The position numbers and the translations under genes were made by a program. This document shows positions 40,366-48,703 of a DNA stretch of 59,770 bases, piece after piece. The notes under the pieces are model-generated. The model saw only the letters and a list, made by a program, of their open reading frames with translations. It was not told the DNA's origin and searched no databases. Numbering within the stretch: the stretch's first letter is position 1; each line of letters starts with the position of its first letter. Source of the stretch: Micrococcales bacterium (lineage in GTDB: Bacteria; Actinomycetota; Actinomycetes; Actinomycetales; Cellulomonadaceae); contig WRET01000012.1 of assembly GCA_009779195.1 (NCBI GenBank), forward strand, positions 1-59,770, written 5' to 3'.

Positions 40366-40393
40366 TTGGTTCGGTTCGGTCGGTTCGTATACT
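40366..40393 (+). promoter_or_regulatory. promoter of the duplicated membrane-protein genes
   Basis: -35 TTGGTT (40366-40371), 16-nt spacer, -10 TATACT (40388-40393). The ATG at 40401 follows the -10 by 7 nt, so the message should be leaderless. Confidence 0.6.
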
Positions 40394-40400
40394 GATCAGT

Positions 40401-41267
40401 ATGTGGGAGCAGGAACCCCAAGACCCGTATGCCGCGCGGGTGCCACCTGCTGGGCCGTCGTACCCGCCAGCAGGTGTGCCTGCGCCACCAGGCGAACCTG
40501 TTCGAAGCAGGTATATGCTGCCCGACCCTGTGGTGCTCCCCCTGATGGAAAAGGGTATGAGAAACTATGCCCTCATCGCTGGGGGCTGCTGTGCCGTTGT
40601 CGGTGTGTTCCTCGCCGTCGTCGCAGGTGCCATCTTTGTCCAGGTTTTCCTGGGCAGGGCCGACCTCGAGGTGGGTGAGCGGGTCGGTGCGGGAGTCGCT
40701 GGGGTCGGCGGCGTGGCGCTCGTGGCGTTCGCGGGGTACGTCCTTCCCCGGGTCATCCGCCCGCTGTTCCTTTCCATCGGTTCGCAAGGAATCGACTACC
40801 ACGCCAACAAGAAACTTTTGATACGCTGGGACGAGATCGCTTCTGTCGGTATCGGCGGCCGTATTCTCATACCTTCGGGAAGTGACCTCACGCTGGGAAC
40901 GAAGGAAGACTGGTTGGCTGGGCGGGGTGAGGCTGCCGCAGCGGAGTCAGTGTCGCAGTGGATGTCTGCACCACCGGTGTGGACCGCGGACCACGCCCGT
41001 ATCCGGATCGCCGGGACGGTGCCCGGTCTGCCGCACCGGCGAGACCTGGCTGTGTGGCGACGCACCACCTTGGAACCTGAGCCCTACACCCACATCTTCC
41101 CGCTGCCCCTGCGGGTACAGCTGCCGGAGACCCTGCCTGACGTCCCGGTGGAAGTCGCCGCTGCGGCGCTGGAGAAGTACGCCGGCCCGAGGTACACCGG
41201 TGTGGCGGGCTACGGCTCGCCGCCCTCGCTGCCATCAGGGCGCCCAACAGGAAAGACTATGGGATAA
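40401..41267 (+). CDS. membrane protein with PH-like domain, paralogue A
   Basis: 288 aa. A Pro-rich N-terminus (1-35) is followed by two transmembrane helices (about 58-82 and 90-112) and a soluble domain with LSIGSQGIDYHANKKLLIRWDEIASVGIG, the pattern of a bacterial PH-like (YdbT/DUF304-type) domain. The C-terminal half has FPLPLRVQLPETLPDVPVEVAAAALEKYAG. The function is unknown. The next gene is a close copy, 3 nt downstream. Confidence 0.7.
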   Translation: MWEQEPQDPYAARVPPAGPSYPPAGVPAPPGEPVRSRYMLPDPVVLPLMEKGMRNYALIAGGCCAVVGVFLAVVAGAIFVQVFLGRADLEVGERVGAGVAGVGGVALVAFAGYVLPRVIRPLFLSIGSQGIDYHANKKLLIRWDEIASVGIGGRILIPSGSDLTLGTKEDWLAGRGEAAAAESVSQWMSAPPVWTADHARIRIAGTVPGLPHRRDLAVWRRTTLEPEPYTHIFPLPLRVQLPETLPDVPVEVAAAALEKYAGPRYTGVAGYGSPPSLPSGRPTGKTMG

Positions 41268-41270
41268 CGT

Positions 41271-42068
41271 ATGACGTACCCGCCACCAGATATGCCTGCG
41301 CCACCGGGCGAACCTGCGCGAAGCAGGTACATGCTGCCCGATCCTGTGGTGCTCCCCCTGATAGAAAAGGGTGACAGACGCTTTAGCCTCAACGTCGGAG
41401 GCTGCTGTGCTGTTGTCGGCGCGCTCCTCGCCGCCGGTGCGGGCCTCGCCTTCGTCAAGATTTTCCTGGGCGGGGCTGATGCTGAGGTGGGTGTGCTGGT
41501 CGGCGCCGGAGTCGCTGCGGTCGTCGGCCTGGCACTCCTGGCGGCCGCGTGGTACATCCTCCCGCGGGCGCTGCGTCCGGCGTTCCTTTCCATCGGTTCG
41601 CGAGGCATTGACTACCACGCCTACAAAAAGCACTTTGTACGCTGGGACGAGATCGCCGCCGTCGGTATCGGCGGCCATATTCTCACGCCATCGGGAAGCT
41701 CCCTCACGCTGGGAACGAAGGAGGACTGGTTGGCTGGGCGGGGTGAGGCTGTCGCAACAGAGTCAGTGTCGCAGTGGATGTCTGCCCCACCTGTGTGGAC
41801 CGTGAACCACGCTCGTATCCGGATCGCCGGGACGGTGCCCGGTCTGCCGCGCCGACGAGACCTGGCTAGGTGGCGGCGCACCACCTTCGAACCTGAGCCC
41901 TACACCCACGTGTTCCCGCTGCCCGTCAGGGTGCAGCTGCCGGAGAGTCTGCCCGACATCCCGGTGGAAGTCGCCGCTGCGGCGCTGGAGAAGTACGCCG
42001 GCCCGAGGTACACCGGTATCGCCGGTCACGGTGCACCGCCCTCTTTGCCACCAGTGCGCCGACGCTAG
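41271..42068 (+). CDS. membrane protein with PH-like domain, paralogue B
   Basis: 265 aa, colinear with the preceding gene from the Pro-rich start to the C-terminal EVAAAALEKYAGPRYTG, but with a shorter N-terminus and diverged helices. The block around LTLGTKEDWLAGRGEA is identical in both. This is a recent tandem duplication; the two may form a heteromer. No catalytic motif is visible. Confidence 0.7.
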   Translation: MTYPPPDMPAPPGEPARSRYMLPDPVVLPLIEKGDRRFSLNVGGCCAVVGALLAAGAGLAFVKIFLGGADAEVGVLVGAGVAAVVGLALLAAAWYILPRALRPAFLSIGSRGIDYHAYKKHFVRWDEIAAVGIGGHILTPSGSSLTLGTKEDWLAGRGEAVATESVSQWMSAPPVWTVNHARIRIAGTVPGLPRRRDLARWRRTTFEPEPYTHVFPLPVRVQLPESLPDIPVEVAAAALEKYAGPRYTGIAGHGAPPSLPPVRRR

Positions 42069-42145
42069 TTGTTCTGGGAGCGCCACATCAAGACCAGCAT
42101 GTTCTGGATGGTCTGACCGAGCCAGCGGTCCGGGGCCTGCTCCAT
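42065..42145 (-). CDS. possible 26-codon small ORF (tentative)
   Basis: A short minus-strand frame MEQAPDRWLGQTIQNMLVLM... ending at TAG, with GGAAG 5 nt before the ATG. The open frame extends about 20 codons further upstream in protein-like text (GTKGWCPEAV) without a start. It lies in the 150-nt gap before purN and antisense to its promoter. It could be the 3' scrap of a lost gene or a real microprotein; I recognise no family. Confidence 0.2.
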   Translation of the reverse strand: MEQAPDRWLGQTIQNMLVLMWRSQNN

Positions 42146-42219
42146 CACGGCTTCCGGACACCATCCCTTTGTGCCGAAGCGGGTTCGGCAAGGCTCTGCT
42201 CCCGGGTAGGGTCAGGGGC

Positions 42220-42855
42220 GTGACGGACGTACCGATGCTCGGCAACGGGCGGGTCGTCGTGCTGGCCTCCGGTGCAGGCACGACGCTGGCCGCGCTGCTC
42301 GCCGCCCACGAACAGCCCGGCTATCCCGCTCGGATCGTCGGGGTGATCAGCGACCAGCCGACTGCCGCAGCCCTGGACCGGGCACGTGACGCCGGGGTGG
42401 CCACGGCTGTGGTCGCTCTCGCGGACTTCGACGACCGCGACGCGTGGAACGTGGCTGTGGCAGCGGCTATCGACGTGTTCAACCCCGACCTGGTGGTCCT
42501 CGCCGGGTTCATGCGGGTGCTCGGGTCACCGTTCGTCGAGCGGTGGGCCGGACGCTCCATCAACACCCACCCGTCGTTGCTGCCCGCCTTCCCCGGCGCC
42601 CACGGTGTGCGCGACGCCCTGGCCCACGGGGTGAAGGTCACCGGCTGCACCGTGCACCTGGTCGACGCGGGCCTGGACACCGGCCCGATCCTCTCCCAGG
42701 TCGCCGTGAGCGTCGAACCCGACGACGACGAAGCCACGTTGCACGAACGTATCAAGACCGTCGAACGTGACCTGCTGGTCGACACCGTCGCCCGTATGGT
42801 CACCGGCGGGGTCGCGATCGACGTCGTCAACAGCCGACGAGCCACCTTGCGCTGA
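42220..42855 (+). CDS. purN: PurN, phosphoribosylglycinamide formyltransferase
   Basis: 211 aa. Formyl-folate enzymes of this family carry the catalytic Asn-His-Asp triad; here GRSINTHPSLLPAF and VDAGLDTGPILSQ are clear, with the substrate loop LASGAGTTLAALL near the start. It formylates GAR in purine synthesis. TAGGGT (42207-42212) lies 7 nt before GTG 42220, so the message is probably leaderless; an ATG five codons later is the alternative. purH follows behind its own riboswitch. Confidence 0.93.
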   Translation: MTDVPMLGNGRVVVLASGAGTTLAALLAAHEQPGYPARIVGVISDQPTAAALDRARDAGVATAVVALADFDDRDAWNVAVAAAIDVFNPDLVVLAGFMRVLGSPFVERWAGRSINTHPSLLPAFPGAHGVRDALAHGVKVTGCTVHLVDAGLDTGPILSQVAVSVEPDDDEATLHERIKTVERDLLVDTVARMVTGGVAIDVVNSRRATLR

Positions 42856-42870
42856 CGGTCCGCTAGGCTG

Positions 42871-42976
42871 GCCCTGGCCGTGACTGGCGAGGGTGGACGA
42901 CCACCGGGGAGCGGCCGTGCACGTTCCTGTCGGCGCCGCCCGCCTGGGTGCCAGGGTCCCGCCCGCGCGGGCACCC
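42871..42976 (+). promoter_or_regulatory. ZTP (pfl) riboswitch upstream of purH
   Basis: The conserved pfl-motif blocks appear in order: CGTGACTGGCG (42879-42889), GTGGACGACCACCGGGGAGC (42893-42912), a variable linker, and CCGCCTGGGT (about 42940-42949). GGGTGCC (42946-42952), at the end of the aptamer, can pair with GGCACCC (42970-42976), a likely expression-platform switch near the ribosome site. A -10-like TAGGCT lies at 42864-42869. ZTP accumulates when 10-formyl-folate is short, the substrate of PurH. Confidence 0.88.
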
Positions 42977-43001
42977 CGCCCGCCGACCTGGAAGGCACCT
43001 G

Positions 43002-44636
<1,635 letters not shown>

Positions 44637-44639
44637 CAA

Positions 44640-44672
44640 GAGACAGTGGGGACGGTTCCTATGTCCTGCCTG
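44640..44672 (+). repeat. dispersed hairpin element, solo arm (copy 3)
   Basis: GAGACAGTGGGGACGGTTCC followed by T-A-TGTCCTGCCTGG matches the left arm of the elements at 24780 and 35006. No complementary right arm follows. It begins 3 nt after the purH stop. Confidence 0.8.
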
Positions 44673-44879
44673 GTCAGGTAGGGTCTATGCCGCGCATGTG
44701 AGCGTGACGCGGTGGTCGAGCTGGCGGCCCAAGGGGTCCCTGGGTTGTCGAGGGGTGTCCAGCTCTGGCGCCTGGTTCGTCCCGATAGAGCCTGGTCCGA
44801 CCCGGGTACCATGACGAATTGACACTGACCTGGAGGAGACGGTGCTCATCACGGCAATCGTCGGCGGGGTGGGGTTGCT

Positions 44880-45269
44880 GTGGCTGTGGCGTTGGGTGTG
44901 CACTGGGCCCGGCGTCGGCGTGGGTGGGTCAAGGTGCAGGGAGTGGTTGTCAAGGTGCAGTGGATCGTCGTGGGGGTGCTGGTGACGTTCGACTACCCGG
45001 TCCCGGGCGGGTGGGCGCGGACGACGAAGAACTTCTTGCGCAACCACATGGGCACCGGATTCCTCGGGCCGATACAGGGTCGTCCGATCACCGTGCTGGT
45101 CGACCCGCGGAACCCGCAGTCTCCCCCGCAGTTGCTGGGGTTCGGCATTGACGGGGTGTTTGCCTTGGTACTGGGGGTGTTCGCTCTCGTGGCTCTCACG
45201 GGCGCCGGCATGTGGTGGGGGATGACGGGTATCATCGGGCAGCTGCCAACCATCACACCCAGCCCCTGA
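44880..45269 (+). CDS. DUF3592-type membrane protein, possibly frameshifted
   Basis: A 129-aa frame with an N-terminal basic stretch (HWARRRRGWVKVQGVVV), a beta-rich middle ending ITVLVDPRNPQSP and a C-terminal membrane helix (about 88-110), the layout of DUF3592 proteins. The expected first membrane helix is encoded in another frame from GTG 44842, which has the good ribosome site TGGAGGAG and reads VLITAIVGGVGLLWLW. The two frames join near GCTGTGGCTGTGGCG (about 44876-44890). Either a frameshift broke the gene or translation starts at 44880. Confidence 0.5.
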   Translation: MAVALGVHWARRRRGWVKVQGVVVKVQWIVVGVLVTFDYPVPGGWARTTKNFLRNHMGTGFLGPIQGRPITVLVDPRNPQSPPQLLGFGIDGVFALVLGVFALVALTGAGMWWGMTGIIGQLPTITPSP

Positions 45270-45399
45270 GACAACGGGGTCCTGGATAGTCGTGAGGATG
45301 CTGGTGACGTCACCCTCACCGCGGGCCTGTTGTTCGAGTCTGACCTCACTGAACCCGCCCGTACAGCACCGACCCGTACTCGTTGTTCAGTCACGACGG

Positions 45400-45635
45400 T
45401 CCAGAGCTACCCACTGAAAACGAGAACTCGGGCGCGGATACGCGATACCAGAATCGCGTATGTAGATATTGGGCTCTGGGGGCTGGTACATCGGTGCGAG
45501 GGACGAAGCGGCGCCCAGTTACGCTTCGACGACGTCGCAGCGCCAGGTCCTCGGCCCAGGTTGTGTCTTCAATGGCTGGTCTGAAGGCGATCCTGACGAG
45601 CAACGCCGTCAAACAGTCCAGAGTTACCCACTGAA
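45400..45635. repeat. orphan copy of the MNT-HEPN operator region bounded by 19-nt direct repeats
   Basis: 45438-45461 is the perfect palindrome ATACGCGAT-N6-ATCGCGTAT, a copy of the operator at 48337. The match continues as GTAGAT and a 19-nt identity (45491-45509 versus 48390-48408). The block is bounded by TCCAGAGCTACCCACTGAA (45400) and a one-mismatch copy (45617). No gene is seen in 45270-45676. Confidence 0.65.
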
Positions 45636-45676
45636 GAGTGACATGAGCCTGAAGGTCTCTGTGATAACCTGGCGCT

Positions 45677-46993
45677 ATGCAGATTCCTGAACCTCTGATC
45701 GGTCGCATCGGACATGTCGGCGGCATTGAACCACTCATTATTGATGGAACGATGTGGTTTTTTGGGTACGACTATTCCTTGGACGCCGTGCTTTCCCCGT
45801 TGATCGACGATCCGGTTGTCATGGCTAAATTTGCCGCGGAGTATATGGTACACAGAGACGGGAAACACGACGCGCCGTACTGGCTGGAGTGGGTCGGCTT
45901 TGCGCGGAATAAATCAATGCTAGCCGCTCACGAAGACCTAGAGTTCTCGACCGCTGATTTACGCGACGACCCCCATGCCATCACAGACCACCTCCGGTAT
46001 CTAATTATGGCGGCACAGGGTTTATGTCTGGGTCCGTTGGCGGCGACCGCAGACATGGATTTCTCTGACCTCCCCGGCATCGGCGACGACCTGGTAGCGT
46101 TGGGGCTGGATGATGAAGATGAATACTGGTACGAGACCGCCTTGGAGTACCTCGAATTCTTCGATGAAGACTACGCGTATGATAAGTCCTACGAAGCCTC
46201 CGCAATGACCGCACGGCGGATCATCGATGCCTACAGGACCTGGGCGGCGCAGACTCTTCCCGCAAACTGGCCGATGCTGTTTGGTTACCCCCCGAGGGAG
46301 CAGAAATCTGGTCCGACATTATTATTGGGTCGGTCCGAGAAGATCTTCGACGCCAAGACACGTGTACCGTCGACCGCTGCAGAGGTGGCTGAGGTGTGCC
46401 GCCAGATAGCTGGCACTTCCTCGTCGACTGGCTCGTCGGTCCGGCTGAGCGGTATCGACTGGCGCGTGCTCGATATCGTCGTGCACGGCAGAGCGAGAAG
46501 GGCATTGCTTCTGTCCGACCCGGTGATAGGTCGTCACCCGTACCACAAGACCAATGAGGACATCACATGGGAACATTGCGACCTGCGCCGTTGGTTGAAC
46601 AACGAGTTCTGCCAATCCCTGGGAGAGCCGTTGCTCTCTCGGGTCTTGGCGACGACGGTGCACAACGGTCTCAACCCGGCCTGGGGTACGCCCAGTGGTG
46701 ACCACACAACCGACCAATTTTTCCTCCTCGGCATGAAAGAAGCGATCAAATATTTGTCCGGAGAAAGAAATATCGTATGGAAAAAACTTCGGTCGAGACC
46801 GTTTGAGTTCGGAAATCGAGGGGAGGCGCAGGACGAGGATGGGCGAAGTGCCTGGTGGTGGTTGCGATCTTCTGGCTCAAAGGCCGAGAAGACGGTCTTC
46901 ATCGACAGCGGAGGAAAGCTCAAAGACGAAGGTTACCGTGTTTCTGCTGCAGGAGGCGTTCGTCCAGTTTTTTGGCTGAATTTTGGATCCTGA
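45677..46993 (+). CDS. DUF6273-type protein with novel N-terminal domain
   Basis: 438 aa. Residues 1-210 form an acidic, helical domain I cannot assign. Residues 250-438 match the DUF6273 pattern: GIDWRVLDIV near its start, ALLLSDPVI, TWEHCDLRRWLNNEF and the terminal WWWLRSSGS ... GGVRPVFWL. The end motif resembles C-type-lectin/FGE-like folds (inference). TAACCT (45665-45670) lies 6 nt before the ATG, so it is leaderless. The gene is more AT-rich than its neighbours, suggesting transfer. A KAP-NTPase gene at 55.9 kb ends in the same domain. Confidence 0.6.
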   Translation: MQIPEPLIGRIGHVGGIEPLIIDGTMWFFGYDYSLDAVLSPLIDDPVVMAKFAAEYMVHRDGKHDAPYWLEWVGFARNKSMLAAHEDLEFSTADLRDDPHAITDHLRYLIMAAQGLCLGPLAATADMDFSDLPGIGDDLVALGLDDEDEYWYETALEYLEFFDEDYAYDKSYEASAMTARRIIDAYRTWAAQTLPANWPMLFGYPPREQKSGPTLLLGRSEKIFDAKTRVPSTAAEVAEVCRQIAGTSSSTGSSVRLSGIDWRVLDIVVHGRARRALLLSDPVIGRHPYHKTNEDITWEHCDLRRWLNNEFCQSLGEPLLSRVLATTVHNGLNPAWGTPSGDHTTDQFFLLGMKEAIKYLSGERNIVWKKLRSRPFEFGNRGEAQDEDGRSAWWWLRSSGSKAEKTVFIDSGGKLKDEGYRVSAAGGVRPVFWLNFGS

Positions 46994-47152
46994 ACGTCGA
47001 AGTTGTTCGATGTGGATACGAAGGCGGTTCAGATCGACTTTCTTGGACACGGAGATCCACTTTGATGTCGTGTCTTGTACGCAGATTCTGTACCCACCGT
47101 CGCGGACTCGAGAGACGACCGATAGGTGATGCAAGTTGTCCACAGAAGACAC
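46877..47152 (-). CDS. possible small protein antisense to the DUF6273 gene end (tentative)
   Basis: A 91-aa minus-strand frame. The part outside the neighbouring gene (47152-46994) reads as protein: VVSRVRDGGYRICVQDTTSK, then VDLNRLRIHIEQLRR. The rest overlaps the DUF6273 gene in antisense and is probably read-through. The GTG start has AGAGAC nearby, a weak site. It may be a short protein with a 3' end rearranged by the incoming gene. Apart from this frame, 46994-47303 holds nothing recognisable. Confidence 0.3.
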   Translation of the reverse strand: MSSVDNLHHLSVVSRVRDGGYRICVQDTTSKWISVSKKVDLNRLRIHIEQLRRSGSKIQPKNWTNASCSRNTVTFVFELSSAVDEDRLLGL

Positions 47153-47303
47153 TGTCTCTTTTGACGACGGTTAATACCGACTGACGACGACTGGACTGTC
47201 GACTTCGGCTGACGACTGATCTTTGCCCACAGGCGAGAGCCGACGAGCTGAGTGCTTGTCTCATGATCATCTGGTGGTGAAGCGCGAAGGGCAGAAGGAG
47301 GAC

Positions 47304-47751
47304 TCAGAACGGGGGCATGTGGGCCGCCAGGAGCTCTGCCCGGTCGACGATGGCTTTGGCGGCGACGACGGCCTGGGCAAGGTCGTCGCTGGTGGCGGAT
47401 GGGCGGTCGATGTAGGGGTACTGGGTGTCGTTGCGGAGCCTGCGCATCCAGGAGAACTCGCGGAACTCCTGTTGTTTCGGCGGTTCGGTCTGCGCCAGCA
47501 CGACGTCGAGCAACACTGCGTACCGCCGCCAGGGCGAGGCGGGCGGCGTCGTACGAGAGGATGAAGGCTCCTGCGGGGTCGCCATCTTCGATGAGCTCCA
47601 CGACACCCAAACGAGTGCGGGCTGTGTTCAGGTACTGCGTCGCCAGGTCTCGGCTGGGTTGTACCCGCGTCAGCTGCCCCGCTGCGAGCAGTTCTTCGAC
47701 AACCGCCCTGCCTTGGTCCCAGCGGACGACGCTGTGCACTTCACCTGTCAT
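47304..47751 (-). pseudogene. HEPN-family toxin, frameshifted
   Basis: The 5' part, overlapping the antitoxin gene by ATGA, encodes a normal HEPN start up to GAFILSYDAARLALAAV. The remainder is in another frame: LLDVVLAQTEPPKQQEFREF, then MRRLRNDTQYP and a final helix ending AAHMPPF. Intact relatives have about 15-20 more residues between these parts, so a small deletion of non-triplet length near 47515-47530 is likely. HEPN proteins are RNases or AMPylation targets held off by MNT partners; this one is probably dead. Confidence 0.65.
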
Positions 47752-48338
47752 TGTTCCCCCTCATGGAGCGTGAGCTTGGTCAAAGGGCTCGAGCGGACCG
47801 TGACCAAGAACGGGTCCTGGCTGGTGCGCCAGGTCTCGGTGGTCACGACCCTCGGGTTCACCTCGCGTCGCAGGATACGTGATGCGTCGTCGGCGGCGTC
47901 GTGCAGCTCGGAGCGGGAGGGGTTGCCAACGACGAGGACGTCGATATCACGCGGGGGGCTGCCTGGTTCGCCTGCACGACGGGCGGCCCACGAGCCGTAG
48001 ATGTACGCCTCGTCGATACCGTCGATGCCGCGCAGTGAGCGGGCGACCACCACGGCGGGGCCGTAGCTCATCAGGACCAGTTCGCGCAGTGGTGCTGCCG
48101 CAGGGCTGTCGGGGTTGGCGGTGACCTGGCGGTGCAGGCCCACCCGGGTCTGGGTCACCACCTGTGTGCGCAGCAGGCGTTCGACTTCCCGGTGGGTGCT
48201 GGCGTACGCCGTGCCGGTCCCGCGTGCCAGCTCGGCGACGGTGAACGCCTGGTCAGGGTTCAGCAGCACCAACGCGAGGATCGCACCTTGGGAGTCGGAC
48301 CGGAACAACGGCGAGAGCTCGGGAGCAGAAGTGACCAC
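47748..48338 (-). CDS. HTH-MNT nucleotidyltransferase antitoxin
   Basis: 196 aa. An N-terminal winged HTH (about 10-75; FTVAELARGTGTAYASTHREV) is followed by a minimal nucleotidyltransferase domain with IYGSWAARRAGE and the catalytic DIDVLVVG. This is the MNT half of HEPN-MNT toxin-antitoxin pairs, which can adenylylate or bind the HEPN toxin; the HTH suggests it also represses the operon. GTG 48338 lies 7 nt after TAGTAT (48346-48351, minus strand), so it is leaderless. The HEPN gene overlaps its stop. Confidence 0.75.
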   Translation of the reverse strand: MVTSAPELSPLFRSDSQGAILALVLLNPDQAFTVAELARGTGTAYASTHREVERLLRTQVVTQTRVGLHRQVTANPDSPAAAPLRELVLMSYGPAVVVARSLRGIDGIDEAYIYGSWAARRAGEPGSPPRDIDVLVVGNPSRSELHDAADDASRILRREVNPRVVTTETWRTSQDPFLVTVRSSPLTKLTLHEGEQ

Positions 48339-48364
48339 ATACACGATACTACCATCGCGTATGT
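48337..48364. promoter_or_regulatory. operator-promoter of the MNT-HEPN pair
   Basis: ACATACACGAT-N6-ATCGCGTATGT is a palindrome with one mismatch, covering the minus-strand -10 TAGTAT and the start codon. The antitoxin has its own HTH, so autorepression is expected. A second, perfect copy of the palindrome is at 45438-45461. Confidence 0.65.
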
Positions 48365-48471
48365 AGATGTCAGATTCCGAGCCGGTAGGTCGGTGCGAGG
48401 GACGAAGCAACGTCCCTCGCGCCACAGTCCGTCCATCGGCACTTACGCGCGGTCTTGGACGAGCATGTTCA

Positions 48472-48648
48472 TCACCAGCAGGCACAGCGGAACCAGACGC
48501 CCTCAGGCGACCTGTCGACGGACAGCACGACGTCGAGGTTGTGGTGCTCGACGTGGTCGACCTTGCTGTCGGTGGTAGTTGTCCCAGATGATGCGACAGT
48601 TGAGAACCCGGCGACTTCCTCGTGCTGGGCGCGGATGACGCACGTCAT
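48472..48648 (-). CDS. small protein of unknown function (tentative)
   Basis: 58 codons from ATG, reading MTCVIRAQHEEVAGFST ... DHVEHHNLDVVLSVDRSPEG and ending FRCACW. Codon use at both ends has high third-position GC, as in real genes here, but the middle (about residues 16-25) does not. It lies between the MNT operator region and the helicase. No family recognised; it may be a degraded gene. Confidence 0.3.
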   Translation of the reverse strand: MTCVIRAQHEEVAGFSTVASSGTTTTDSKVDHVEHHNLDVVLSVDRSPEGVWFRCACW

Positions 48649-48703
48649 CGACGACGGCCATGTGCTGGTGTGGGGTCCGACACCGACGGACGTGACGGTG
48701 CCG

